Source: Candidatus Altimarinota bacterium | Lineage (GTDB): Bacteria; Patescibacteriota; Gracilibacteria; BD1-5; UBA6164 | NCBI GenBank assembly: GCA_030683605.1 | Contig: JAUXPL010000048.1 | Span: 1-53,224, forward strand | Direction of reading: 5' to 3' | Length of the DNA stretch: 53,224 nucleotides | Part shown: positions 10,329 to 21,270 of the stretch, in pieces | Numbering within the stretch: position 1 is the first letter of the stretch | Layout: the number at the start of each line of letters is the position of its first letter | Position numbers and translations under genes: made by a program | Notes under the pieces: model-generated | Told to the model about the DNA's origin: nothing | Database searches by the model: none | Seen by the model: the letters and a program-made list of their open reading frames with translations, nothing else

Positions 10329-11570
10329 ATGAAAATAAAACTAAAAAATATAATAAAAGCAAAACATGATTTTTGACACTTTATAAATACAACACCTTTA
10401 GTATATTCTGAAAGATTAAGTAAAAAATATGAAGCAAATATTTATTTAAAAAGAGAGGATTTACAGCCTGTAAGATCATATAAAATAAGATGAGCTTTCA
10501 ACTTGATTAATTCCCTATCTAAAAAAGAAAAAGATGCTTGAGTAGTATGTGCATCAGCATGAAATCACGCTCAATGAGTAGCTATTACTTGTAATCATTT
10601 AAAAATAAAAGGTACAATATTTATGCCTATTACAACTCCTGAACAAAAAGTATATAAAACTAAACAATTTGGTTGAAAATATATTGATGTTGTATTAGTG
10701 TGAGATACATTTGATGAAGCATTTAAGGCTAGTAAAAATTTTGAAAAAAAGAATGGTTCTACTTTTGTGCATCCATTTGATGATGATAGAATTATTACAT
10801 GACAAGCAACAATCTGACTAGAAATATATGATGAAATGGAAAATAATCCAGATTTCATTATATGCCCTATTTGATGATGATGAGTTGTATCTGGTATGAT
10901 ATGTGTTACTAGAGATTTAGATAAAAAAACTAAAATAATAGGAGTAGAACCTGCATGAGCACTATCTATGAAAACATCTATTAAAAATTGAAAAAATACT
11001 ACACTTGATAAAATTGATATATTTGTAGATTGAGCAAGTGTAGCAAGAGTGTGAGATAAAACATACGAAATAGCAAAAGAATATGATTTAGAGATAATCC
11101 CCTGTCCTGAAAATAGAGTTTGTTCTACTATATTAGAATATCTAAAAGAAGATTGATATGTTATAGAACCAGCTTGAGCATTATCTACCGATGCATTAAA
11201 AGACTTAAAAGATGAAATCAAATGAAAAACAGTAGTATTAATTGTTTCATGAGGTAATTTTGATTTCGAAAGGCTACAAGAAGTAAAAGAGAGGTCGATG
11301 AGATATGAATGATTAAAAAGATATTTTATTATAAGTTTTCCTCAAAGACCATGAGCATTAAAAGATTTTTTATGATGCTTATGAGAAAATGACGATATTG
11401 CAAGATTTGAATATTTAAAAAAATCAAATAAAAATAGAGCACCTGTATTTATTTGAATAGAAACAAATGATAAAAATAATTGGGAAAAAATAATAAAAAA
11501 AATGGAAAAACTATGATTTAAACATCATGATGTAACAAATGATGAACTATATTTTGATTTACTAGTTTAA
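10329..11570 (+). CDS. ilvA: Threonine deaminase (biosynthetic type, with short ACT-like tail)
   Basis: 413 residues. This PLP enzyme turns threonine into 2-oxobutanoate and ammonia through an enamine. The PLP lysine is K52 in SYKIRGAFN; CASAGNHAQGVA follows; the phosphate-binding loop PIGGGGVVSG is encoded with four consecutive UGA codons (10872-10883), which is direct proof of recoding. Other family blocks are VEPAGALSM and the serine-rich end VSGGNFDF. After residue 330 comes one ACT-like regulatory region (FIISFPQRPGALKDFL), so it is the IlvA type with a single regulatory domain rather than TdcB. RidA follows immediately. Whether other isoleucine-pathway genes exist cannot be seen here. 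Confidence 0.95.
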
Positions 11571-11633
11571 AACTAATTTTAGAAATAATGAATATTAATT
11601 ATTCATTATTCATTACTCATTAATTTTTTTAAT

Positions 11634-12071
11634 ATGTGATTAATTTTTTCAAACAGAAAAGAAGCTGTAGAATTAAGTAATAATAAAAATGAAACTATAA
11701 ATGATTTATTTAAAACTAATAAATCACCCAAAGCAATATGACCATATTCTAAAGCATATTTTGCATGAGATTTATTATTTTGTTCATGACAACTTGGTTT
11801 TAATTGAGATACAATGGAAATAGTAGAATGATGAATAGAAAATCAAACAAGACAAGCATGTAGAAATATATCGTACTTACTTGAGGAAAATTGATTAGGT
11901 TTAAAAGATGTTGTTAAAACTACTATTTTTTTAAAAAACTTAAATGATTTCGAAAAAGTAAATGATATATATAAAAATTATTTTATATTAAAACCTGCTA
12001 GATCTACAGTTGAAGTAAGTAGGTTACCAAAAGATGCGTTAATTGAAATTGAAGTGATTGCAATGAGATAA
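11634..12071 (+). CDS. ridA: RidA/YjgF-family reactive enamine/imine deaminase
   Basis: 145 residues. RidA proteins hydrolyse the reactive enamine/imine products released by PLP enzymes such as threonine deaminase. The family motifs are [23 protein letters not shown] at residues 34 onwards, [32 protein letters not shown] and the C-terminal [24 protein letters not shown] with the conserved substrate arginine. The gene lies 63 bases after ilvA, the enzyme whose by-product it detoxifies, so this is a functional pair. An extra 25-30 residues precede the usual start; no later in-frame ATG precedes the conserved block, so the extension appears real. Confidence 0.95.
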
Positions 12072-12108
12072 AAAACAAGTATTTTTTTCAAAAAAATACT
12101 TGTTTTTT
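12071..12108 (+). terminator. Intrinsic terminator after ridA
   Basis: Stem ACAAGTATTTTTTT / AAAAAAATACTTGT with a very short loop and T-run; it starts at the last base of the ridA stop. Confidence 0.85.
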
Positions 12109-12305
12109 ATGTAGTGGTGACAGCTATATGTCACCTAGTTTGTGGCATTAGGAATTGATTATATGATTTTTTTTAAGATAATTATTAGTATATTTATAAC
12201 TAATTACAAAAAAATGAAAAAAATGGTAGTCATAAGCATAACACTAATATATGTACTTACATACTATTATGTATTACTTGGTAATATGTAATTACACATA
12301 TATAT
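12109..12305. other. Intergenic region with a small GC-richer hairpin and a doubtful 25-codon ORF
   Basis: GGTGACA (12116-12122) pairs with TGTCACC (12129-12135) around a six-base loop; this is noticeably richer in G+C than its surroundings and has no T-run, so it looks like an operator or RNA structure rather than a terminator. A 25-residue hydrophobic ORF (12214-12291) lies just before the CAP gene, but nothing beyond a start codon and a membrane-like composition supports it. Confidence 0.45.
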
Positions 12306-13130
12306 ATGAAAAAAATAGCATTAATTCTTATTGTAATAATTATTACAATAAATTCAACATATTGAAAAGAATATGTATTAACATGAAATGATAAACTTAT
12401 TGTGAATAAGTTAATTTCTAATTTAAAAGAAAATATAGATTTATCTAATCCAGAATCTATAAAAATAGTTGAAACAAGTATTTCAAAAAATCAAAAAACA
12501 TATAAAAATAATGAAAGAATTATTGCTATTTTTGAGGAGATTAGAAATTTAGTAATTGAAAAAAAAGATTTTAGGAAAGAATATGTAAAAATAAATTATT
12601 GAGATAATTATAAAAATTATAAAATAGATATTAAAAAAATTAATTTAGAATGGACAAATTGGCATAATCAACAAAGAACTAAGTTATGATTATCTAAATA
12701 TACTATAGATGATAGATTAATGAATACTGCCTCTGAATGGTCTAGATATCAATGTAGTATAGATGAAATGACTCATAAAAGAGTTAGAAATGATTCTTAT
12801 TATAATTATCCTAGAATAGAAAAATGGTTTAATGACAGATGAGTTAATTGTGAAGTATTATGATGAGTAACAAGTAGTGAAAGTATTTCAAAATATTCAT
12901 ACTACTGTACTGACTGAGAATGTAGTGATGAATTAATTGACTCTTTAAAAGAAATATTTAATATATACATGAGTGAAAAAACTATGACTTATCCTAGTAA
13001 TGCACATTATAGAGCTATAATTAATAATTATTTTACTAAAATGTGAATGGGAATTTCTATAAAAAAATCAGATAATGATTATTATGATTTTTATGTAACT
13101 ACTCACTATTGTACCAAATTTAAAAATTAA
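12306..13130 (+). CDS. Exported CAP-superfamily (SCP/PR1-like) protein
   Basis: 274 residues. The first 20 residues form a signal peptide (MKKIALILIVIIITINSTYG). An N-terminal helical, Asn/Glu/Lys-rich stretch to about residue 110 is followed by a CAP-like domain: LSKYTIDDRLMNTASEWS (the L..D..L...A pattern), a cysteine-containing middle with 'YYCTDGECSDEL', and the typical end HYRAIINNYFTKMGMGIS followed by a beta strand and CTKF. CAP proteins act outside the cell in adhesion, host interaction or wall binding; the role here is unknown. A metal-binding His pair typical of some CAP domains is not evident, so function is only inferred from fold. It sits nine bases before the NTPase gene. Confidence 0.75.
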
Positions 13131-13139
13131 TTTTTTACT

Positions 13140-13682
13140 ATGATTATTGCTATTTGAACTACTAGATTACCAAAAGTAGAGTGAATTAAAGAATGAATAA
13201 AATCATGTCCTTATTTAAACCATATAGAAAATATAGAATATATATTAGAAAAATCAGATAGTAATATATCTGATATGCCTTTATCAATAGATGAGATTAT
13301 ACTCTGAGCCAAAAACAGATCTCAAAATATGAAAAAATCATGAATAGTAGCAGATTTCTATATATGAATAGAATGATGAACAACAAAAATTTGAAATAAA
13401 AAATATATATGATGAGTTGTATATATAGAAAATAAAGAATGAAAAGGTCATTATTGAATATCTGCTATGATGGAAGTTCCAGATATAATAGAAGATATGT
13501 TATACAATAAATGACTAGAATTATGACCTGTTATGTGAGAATTATCATGAAAAACAGATATAAGAAGTGAAAATGGTAGTATGTGAGCATGGTCAAATGA
13601 TATGTTTACTAGAATAGATGAATTTGCTACTGCATTCAAAGCTGCTATATGCCCTTTTTACAATGATTACTACAAAATGTAA
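13140..13682 (+). CDS. YjjX/DUF84-family non-canonical purine NTP phosphatase
   Basis: 180 residues, normal for the family. These enzymes hydrolyse ITP and XTP to keep deaminated purines out of nucleic acids. The N-terminus IAIGTTRLPKVEGIKEGIK, then SDMPLSIDEIILGAKNRS, the central ADFYIGIEGGT, and the GLELGPVMGELSGKTDIR and GAWSND..TRIDEFATAFKAAICPF blocks match the family in order. Almost all glycines in these motifs are UGA. It is probably co-transcribed with the CAP gene nine bases upstream and ends in a bidirectional terminator. Confidence 0.88.
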
Positions 13683-13683
13683 C

Positions 13684-13723
13684 AAAAAAATAAGGAAAAA
13701 ATTTTTTTTTCCTTATTTTTTTA
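13684..13723. terminator. Bidirectional terminator between the NTPase and the saccharopine-dehydrogenase-like gene
   Basis: AAAAAAATAAGGAAAAAA facing TTTTTTCCTTATTTTTTT, symmetrical with A-run and T-run, between two convergent genes whose stops are 41 bases apart. Confidence 0.85.
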
Positions 13724-14860
13724 TTAAATAATTTTTCAATCAATATATATTTCGAAATTTCTTTTTTTCAATTCAGTTATAAACCAATCTTCATTTACAA
13801 AATCTTCAGGATGCTTTACTCAAGGTGTATATGAATTATTTAGAATATCCTGTGCTATAAGTGAACAACCTATTCAAGTATTCATAACTCATGCTGGAAC
13901 TCAATCAACTGAATAATTAACTATTTCAACTACTAAATTATCAATTTTTATAAATAAACTTTCTTTATCTTCTACTTTGAAATTTTGTGGTGCAAAATTT
14001 GACATTATTTCATTACAAAAGTCAAAAGGACTTATTTCAACTCACTTAATATTTATTTTTTCTTTACTTAAAAATCAAAATTCATTTAAACTTTCTACTA
14101 ATTTAATTACATTATCACTATGTTTCATAACAAAGTAAAAGTTTTTTATTCACTTATCACTTAAATAATCAGGAAGAGAAAATTGTTCATCATGATTTGT
14201 AACTAAACTTCCTGGTAATAGACATTGATTTAGACTTGATACATTACAAAAATCAGCATCAATTTTTTTACTACTTCATTTTACAAAACTATATTTTCAA
14301 TTTTCGAATAACAATGCATCTCATGTTATTTCTTCTACAACAGTTTGAAAATTAAATGGTAACATTTTTTCAGGAGCATTTTTTATTTCATCTGCAAATG
14401 ATATTGTAATAGTATTTATTTCTGATATATCACGAATTGCATATTTAGTTAATACATTTACTATTCCAGGTGCAGATCAAGCTCATATACATGCAAATAT
14501 TCAGGATTCCTTTGCTAATCAATCTTTTGATCTTGATACTTTTATTCATAAATAATCATCTCACAAATCAACATAATTTTTTCCAGATTTAATACATGAA
14601 TCTAAAATAGTTTGATTAAATGTATATTCCAGACAATTGATAATTAAATCATAATTACTAAATATATTTAATAGAGATTTCTCATCTGATATATCAAATA
14701 ATACTTTTTCTACATTATTTGATTTTAATTTATTTATAAAGTTTTCTATTTTGTTTTCGTTTCTTCATCAAATTCAAACAAAAAATCATGAACTAATTAA
14801 ATCAATAGTTACTACTTGTCATACATTTCAATAAGCTCATAAGACTAAAACTTTTCTCAT
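13724..14860 (-). CDS. Saccharopine dehydrogenase-like NAD(P)-binding protein
   Basis: 378 residues. An N-terminal Rossmann fold is plain: RKVLVLGAYGNVGQVV, then GIGGRNENKIENF, and NYDLIINCLEYTFN. A second block with YVDLGDD and ACIGAGSAPGIVNVLTKYA matches the saccharopine dehydrogenase/reductase family (LYS9-like). Family members reduce or oxidise amino-acid adducts such as saccharopine or carboxynorspermidine. No lysine or polyamine genes are adjacent, so the substrate is not known. It reads away from the RelA-like gene across a 136-base AT-rich promoter region. Confidence 0.85.
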
Positions 14861-14996
14861 TTATTTATAGTTATTATATATTAAATAAATAATATCATAA
14901 TTGTTTTAAAAAGTAAAATAATATAAAAAAATATATTTTTTGATATTATAAAAAAATATGATAATATAATTATAATTATAACTAAAATAATAAAGA

Positions 14997-16880
14997 ATGT
15001 ATAATAATTTAAAAAAATTTTATCCTAGATATTCAGAAAAAGAGATAAAAAATGAAGTAGAAAACTTCAAAAAAATATATAAAATTATTGTAGAAGAAAT
15101 AAAAAGTAAAATTTGAAATATAATTGACAATAAACAAATTCACAATATAGAAAATAATGAAAAAGAGTTACTGAAATTGTTATCAAAAGAATTTCCATGA
15201 TATAATTTAGAATTAATTAAAGCATTGAAAAATCAGATAGAAAATACTTCAAATGAAATAAAATTAGATGAAATCATAAATGAGTTATTAGAAATAAAAT
15301 CAAGAAATTCTTTAATTAGACCAGATTACATAAAAAAAGTATGAGTTTGAGAAGAATTTATGAAAACAATTAAATCAATTTGAGTGATATATTTAATGAA
15401 AAATAAATGAATACCTATAAAAGATAAATATGATAATCCTCGAGAAAATCCAGATATATGAAACCATATACATAATTATAAAGATTGGGTATGAAAAAAA
15501 CTATTATTAACTGAATCAGAAATCGATTTATTAAGTATTGATTCACTAGAAAATAAAGCTATGCCATTTTTAGAATTAGCAATAAATCATATAAACAAAG
15601 TATTTGATTGAATAAAATCTGAAAATAAAAACGATTTGAAAAGTATATATTTTGAATGAATTCATTCTCAAGAAAAAAAATTATCATTTTTTATGCTATT
15701 TAAATTTTACTACAAATTAGAATTAGAAAAAAGAAAAATATTTAAAAAAGAGCAACAAAATGAATATAAAAATCATTTAAAACAAATAGAAATTTGACAA
15801 TTTGAAATACAAAGAATTATTGCATTAGCTACATTATATATTAATAGAGAAAATACACTTACATTTCAAAATGCTGAAGAAGAACAAAATTTCCTTGTAT
15901 CAAAATTAGCAGAATTAGGAAGTGAAGAAATGAAAAAAAATTATTTAGATAGTAATATAGAAAGTGATAATTTATTATATAATTATACAAAAAAATGACA
16001 ATTATATCGGAAAACTAAAAAACAAAATAATTCAAAAAATAGAAAATATGTAATAAGTAATGAAGAATGAGTATGATTTAAAAAAACTCAACTTGATACA
16101 TTTGAATTAGAATGAAAAACAAGAAATTATAGGAAAACAAAAGAAAAGATTCAATTATTACATGTTTGAACTAGAATAAGAAAAAATCCATTTTCATCAG
16201 TAGAAAAAATGCTTAGAAAATGACTTTCAAGTTTCAATGAAATACTAGATCATAAATGATTTATATTTGTAATAGAAAATTATGATAAAGATTTAGAAAG
16301 ATTAAAAAAAGTCTTAGAATATGAATTATGAACACTGAAAACTAGTTGGCTAGAAGAAACTGAAAGTATGAAAATAGCATGAAATAAACATACAAATCAA
16401 GAATATAATTCTATGAAATGAATATTAAAAGTAAGTTATAAATGAAAAATTATTAAAGATTTTTTTGATTTACTATGAAAAATAATAAATATTAAAACAT
16501 TATATAATGCTCATTCTCAACTTCAAATTCTTAAAAATAGAAATATAGAAAACTTGGATATAAGCGATTTCGAAGAAATAATAAATTATATCGATGATAA
16601 AGATTTATTCAAAATATATACAGATTTAAAAGAAAGATTCTGAATAAAAAAATATTTTATGGAGGTTGAAATACAAGTATTTGACAAGGAAAATTACATA
16701 AAAGCAGAAGTAGATGAAGAATCACCTGCATATCATGGAAAATATAAAGATGTACAAAGTTTAGAAACACTACCAATATATTTCCCTACTGAAATTTATG
16801 AATGATTAACTAAAAAAATACTGAAAGATGATTTACCTAAAACAGAAAAATATAAATATTTAATAAATAATAAAAAATAA
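14997..16880 (+). CDS. Large protein with a divergent RelA/SpoT-like synthetase domain
   Basis: 627 residues. The first 350 residues are helical, charged and not recognised; no HD hydrolase motif was found. From about residue 385 the order of blocks follows the RelA/SpoT nucleotidyltransferase: RIRKNPFSSVEKML (like R.K...S...K), SSFNEILDHKGFIFVI (like D..AFRI), EYNSMKGILKV (like GYQSLH), and MEVEIQVFDKENYIKAEV..PAYHGKYK (like EIQIRT..MH..AE..AAHW.YK). These are weak but in the right order. It might make (p)ppGpp or be a catalytically altered relative. Key catalytic positions should be checked by structure. It is transcribed alone from an AT-rich divergent region. Confidence 0.55.
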
Positions 16881-17008
16881 TTACTTAATTTTTGATTTAT
16901 ACTAAACATTTATAAAAGAAACTAAATAGGCATAATCTAAATGTTTATTAGATTTAATAAAAAAAATTTGCATTTAATATATTTTATATAAAATTAACTA
17001 TATTAAAG

Positions 17009-17222
17009 GCATTTGAGTGGCTATCAACCACAAGCTGGAGGAAGAAAAGTATTTAAAATACATAATTAGAACCTCTCGGAGTCGCAATTCTCCGTAATAA
17101 AAATAAAATCAAGTATGGCTTTCAGGTGGTAACTTCCTTCTATATTAATATAAGATGGACCGAAAGTATAAAATATAAATTTATTCAATATTTAGAATAA
17201 ATTTATATTTTATACTTTTTTA
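17009..17222 (+). promoter_or_regulatory. T-box-like tRNA-sensing riboswitch upstream of ileS, with attenuator
   Basis: This non-coding leader is richer in G+C than its surroundings. Hairpin GTGG-CTATCAA-CCAC (17017-17031) carries ATC, an isoleucine codon, in its loop, a candidate specifier on a very short Stem I. Further hairpins are 17049-17061 and CGGAG/CTCCG (17077-17094). CTTTC-A-GG (17119-17126) pairs with CCGAAAG (17160-17166), leaving the bulge TGGTAAC (17127-17133) before an upper helix (17135-17159); this is the layout of a T-box antiterminator, and TGGT could pair with the tRNA ACCA end. The GAAAG strand overlaps the left arm of a perfect 24-bp terminator (17163-17186 with 17195-17218, then Ts), so the two folds exclude each other. 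The bulge differs from the canonical TGGNACC. Uncharged tRNA-Ile would favour read-through into ileS (inference). Confidence 0.7.
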
Positions 17223-17238
17223 TTTTTTATAAAAATTT

Positions 17239-17472
17239 ATGAATAAAACTGACCTATACAAATTATATTTATCTAAACTTGAAGAATCACTTATGAGTGA
17301 TGATATAGATTGAGTAAATTATATTCTTGAATATTTATATACAAATAATTTACCTGAAGATCAAATGGATGCTATGGATCATGTATTGCATGAAGCAACA
17401 CTTTATTCAGAGTTATGAGAAAATGAATATAAGGAAGAAGCTTTAAAAATAATAGAAAAATTTAAAGGGTAA
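17239..17472 (+). CDS. Small acidic helical protein of unknown function
   Basis: 77 residues, not recognised. It is rich in Glu, Asp and Leu, predicted all-helical, with LPEDQMDAMDHVLHEATLYSE in the middle. It starts 18 bases after the riboswitch terminator and lies 52 bases upstream of ileS with no terminator between, so it should be under the same tRNA-sensing control. It contains two UGA glycine codons. No known domain can be assigned; similar small acidic proteins of CPR genomes are a possibility. Confidence 0.7.
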
Positions 17473-17524
17473 AGTAAATTGATAAAAATATATTATTTTA
17501 ATAAATAAAAATAATTAATAACAC

Positions 17525-20500
17525 ATGAAAAATTTCGAAAAAGTAAATCCAAAACAAAGTTTTCCTAAATTAGAAGAAAAAATATTAAAGTTTTGGGATG
17601 ATAATAATATTTTTGAGGAATCAATAAATATTAGAAAAGATGCAGAAGAGTTCAATTTCTATGATGGTCCCCCATTTGCAACTGGTACTCCTCATTATGG
17701 TCACATATTAGCAGGTACATTAAAAGATGTAATACCTAGATACCAAACTATGAAAGGTAAACTAGTTACTAGAGTTTTTGGTTGGGATTGTCATTGATTA
17801 CCTATAGAAAATATAGTTGAGAAAAAACTAGAAATTTCAGGAAGAGATGATATATTAAAAATATGAGTACATAAATTCAATGAAGAATGTAGAACTAATG
17901 TACTTACTTATACTGATGAATGGAAAAAAACTGTATCTAGAATGGGTAGATGGGTAGATATAGATAATGCATACAAAACTATGGATACAAGTTTCATGGA
18001 ATCAGTTTGGTGGGTATATAAATCACTTTATGATAAATGATTGATTTATGAATGACATAGAGTAGTTCCATACTGTCCTAGATGTACTACTCCCCTTTCT
18101 AATTTCGAAGTAAATCAATGATATAAAGATAAACAAAGTAAAACATTAACTGTTAAATTCAAAGTATTAGGAACTGAAAATAAATATATATTAGCTTGGA
18201 CTACTACTCCTTGGACTCTTATGTCAAATCTATGATTAGCTGTTTGAGCTGATATAATGTATAGTGAAATATTAGATAAAAATACAAATGAGACTTATGT
18301 ATTAGCAAGTGATAGAATCAAAGATTATTACAAAAATGAAGATGATTATAGTCAAGTTAGACAATATAACTGATCTTGTCTACAATGAATAAAATATGAA
18401 CCAATTTTTCCAGATTTCAAAACTCAATTAGTTGATATGTGAGCTCTATTATGATCAGATAATAAGCTATGAAAAAATGTCTATACAGTAGTTTTATGAC
18501 ATCATGTAACTACTGATACAGGTACTTGAATAGTTCATATTGCACCTGCTTATTGAGAAGATGATTACATTATCTGAAATGAAAATTCTCTTGGTTTCGT
18601 ATGACATATTGATGATAGCTGAAGAACTACAAATACTCTAAGCGATAACTGAAAATATGTATTTGATTATAATGAAGAAGTAATTCAAATATTAAAAGAT
18701 AGATGAGATATAATAAAAATATCTACTATTGACCACTCATATCCTCATTGTTGGAGATGTGATACTCCTCTTATATATAGATGAATATCAGCTTGGTATG
18801 TTGCTGTTGAAAAAATAAGAGACAAAATGGTTGAAAATAATCAAAAAATTAATTGGACACCAGATATTATAAAAAATGGTAGATTCTGAAAATGGGTAGA
18901 AAATGCTCGTGATTGGAATATATCTAGAAATAGATACTGGTGATCAGCAATTCCTGTATGGCAATCTGAAGATAAAAAAGAAGAAGTATGTATTGGTTCT
19001 GTAAAAGAAATGTATGAATTAAATAAAGAATTCTGACAAATAAAAGAAGAAAATGGTAAATTTTTCTATACTAATACAAACCAAGAAGTAGATATACATA
19101 AACACTTTGTAGATGAAATATATTTAAGTCATCCTAAAACATGAAGTAAGTTAAAAAGAATACCTGAAGTACTAGATTGTTGGTTTGAATCATGAGCTAT
19201 GCCATATGCAAGTAAACACTTCCCTTTTGAAAACTCTGATAACTTCAAATTCCCTGCAGATTTCATCGCAGAAGGTATTGATCAAACTAGATGATGGTTT
19301 TATACCTTACTAATTCTTTGAACTGCCCTATTTGAAAATACTCCATTTTTAAATGTTATAGTAAATGGTACTGTACTAGCAGAAGATTGACATAAAATGT
19401 CTAAATCAAAGAAAAACTACCCTGATCCACATTTAATTTTTGATAAATATGGTGCTGACGCTATGAGATTTTATTTAATGAATTCTCCAGTAGTTGAAGC
19501 TCAAGATTTCAGATTTGCTGAAACTTGAGTAGAAGAAATAGTTAAAAAAGTAATATTACCTCTTTGGAATACATATTATTTCTTTACTACTTATGCAAAT
19601 ATAGATAATTTTAAACCAAATTGAAATAAAACTAGAAATAATAATCTAGATAAATGGTTAATTTCTGAATTAAATGAATTAACTAAGGAAGTTACTAATT
19701 GATTTGATTCTTACAAATTAAATGAAGCTGCAAAACCAATAGTTAAATTCATGGATAATCTAACAAATTGGTATATCAGAAGATCTAGAAAAAGATTCTG
19801 GAAATCAGAAAATGATTGAGATAAAATTGAAGCATATGAAACGCTATATTTTACATTAGTAGAAATAACTAAGATTATTGCTCCATTTATGCCTTTTATT
19901 TCTGAACATATCTATAAAGAATTAACTTGAGAAAAATCTGTTCATTTAACTAATTTTCCAATTTATAATTCTAGTTTAATAGATGAAAAATTAAATGCAG
20001 ATACTGATAAAGTACAAAAAATAATTACACTATGACTTGCATGGAGAGCAAATCAAAAAATCAGAGTTAGACAACCACTTAAATCAATTACTATTACTGA
20101 AAAATTAGATAATTATTATGAAGAAATAATAAAAGAAGAACTAAATATTAAAGAAATAATTATTGTTGATGGAAATAGTTTAGCAAAACAAATATGTAAA
20201 CCAAATGGTAGAGCTATTTGACCAAAATTCTGATGAGATGTTAAGTTCATAATGTCAGAAGCAAAATCTGGAAATTTTGAAGTATTAGATAATTGAAATA
20301 TAAAAGTTTGAGAATTTGTACTTGAAGAGTGAGATTTTGAATTAGTATTTGAATCTTGAGATGCTTGATCACTTATTGAAGCTTGATTTTGAATGGTTAT
20401 ATCTATGGATAAAAATATAACTGATGAATTAAAACTTGAATGATTTGCCAGAGATTTAGTTAGACATATACAAGAAGCTAGAAAAGAAGCTGATTATAAT

Positions 20501-20674
20501 GTAGATGATAGAATAAAAGTAAATATTTCTTGATTGGATGAAGTTATAAAATTATTTAATAATAATATTGAAACAGAGACATTATCTAATATTGTTGAAA
20601 GTATTGAAAATGCTGATTTAGAAAAAGAAATAGAAATTGAATGATTAAAATTAATACTTAAAATAAAAAAATAA
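17525..20674 (+). CDS. ileS: Isoleucyl-tRNA synthetase
   Basis: 1049 residues, full length. It charges tRNA-Ile. The class I HIGH motif is HYGH at residues 57-60 in [19 protein letters not shown], and KMSKS is at 624-628. Other blocks include [13 protein letters not shown], the WTTTPWTL editing-domain motif, a '[13 protein letters not shown]' zinc-like Cys pair, and the anticodon-binding domain with [15 protein letters not shown]. The sequence resembles the eukaryote-like type 2 IleRS found in some bacteria. The first 90 residues have no UGA, then UGA becomes frequent. It is the main gene behind the T-box-like leader. The HAD gene begins one base after the stop. Confidence 0.97.
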
Positions 20675-20675
20675 T

Positions 20676-21242
20676 ATGTTTTCAGATGCTGAACTTAAAG
20701 AGTTGGAAATAAAAATAAGAAAACTAGAAAAAAAAGATATTGATTTAATTATTAGTGATTTTGATGATACTATTTTTTGTACTAAAGAAGCTGTAGAGAG
20801 TGATGTTAGAAAATGAAGAAGATGAAATGAATGAAATCAATATATATTAGATGTAATTTGAGTGAAAAAATTTATAGATATGTTTTATACGGATAGAGAT
20901 TTTCCAAAAACTATAGTTTCAAAACTTAGAAAAAATCATGATTTAATACTTACTGCTTGATATGAAGAAATACAATTAGAAAAAATTAAGGCATGTAAAT
21001 TAGATTATTTAAATTATCGTATAGTTTATGATCCTGAAGATAAAATAATTGAAACTATTAAATATGTAGTTGAATATCTAAAATTTTTACCTAGTAAAAT
21101 CACAATATATGAAGATAGACCAAAATTTTATATGGAATATCAGAGTTTTTTAGAAGATTTTCTATGAATAGATGTAGATATTATTTATGTAGAAATGATA
21201 GATAACATTTCTGAACCAAAACTGAAAAAAATAGAAGCTTAG
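20676..21242 (+). CDS. HAD-like hydrolase, probable phosphatase
   Basis: 188 residues. The first HAD motif is SDFDDTIFCT (DxDxT) near residues 32-38, motif II is LILTAGY, and the acidic motif IV region is ITIYEDRPKFYMEY. The cap is small or absent. Substrate unknown. The start ATG is one base after the ileS stop, so it is probably translated from the same message. The stop TAG lies inside the terminator hairpin. Similar stand-alone HAD genes occur widely, and the role here cannot be told from context. Confidence 0.8.
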
Positions 21243-21266
21243 CTTCTATTTTTTTCAGTTTTTTTA
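21222..21266. terminator. Bidirectional terminator between the HAD gene and the coiled-coil gene
   Basis: Perfect 17-bp stem CTGAAAAAAATAGAAGC / GCTTCTATTTTTTTCAG with loop TTA. The TAG stop of the HAD gene is formed by the loop region. Confidence 0.92.
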
Positions 21267-21270
21267 TAAT

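Noticed and set aside
10595-11221. 208-residue open frame on the minus strand
   Set aside because: It is the antisense shadow of ilvA; the plus strand gives a complete enzyme with all motifs, and the reverse product has no recognisable feature.
12214-12291. 25-residue hydrophobic ORF before the CAP gene
   Set aside because: No ribosome-binding signal, no conserved motif, and such ORFs are expected by chance in AT-rich DNA.
17077-17094. tRNA T-arm
   Set aside because: The CGGAG hairpin has an eight-base loop lacking the TTCNA core and no acceptor or D-arm pairs with it.
17009-17160. ZTP, SAM, lysine, cobalamin or c-di-GMP riboswitch
   Set aside because: None of the conserved core sequences of these classes is present; the tRNA-type antiterminator and ileS context fit a T-box better.
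208-20674. Many apparent in-frame stops suggesting pseudogenes
   Set aside because: All are UGA at conserved glycine positions; reading UGA as glycine restores full-length proteins.
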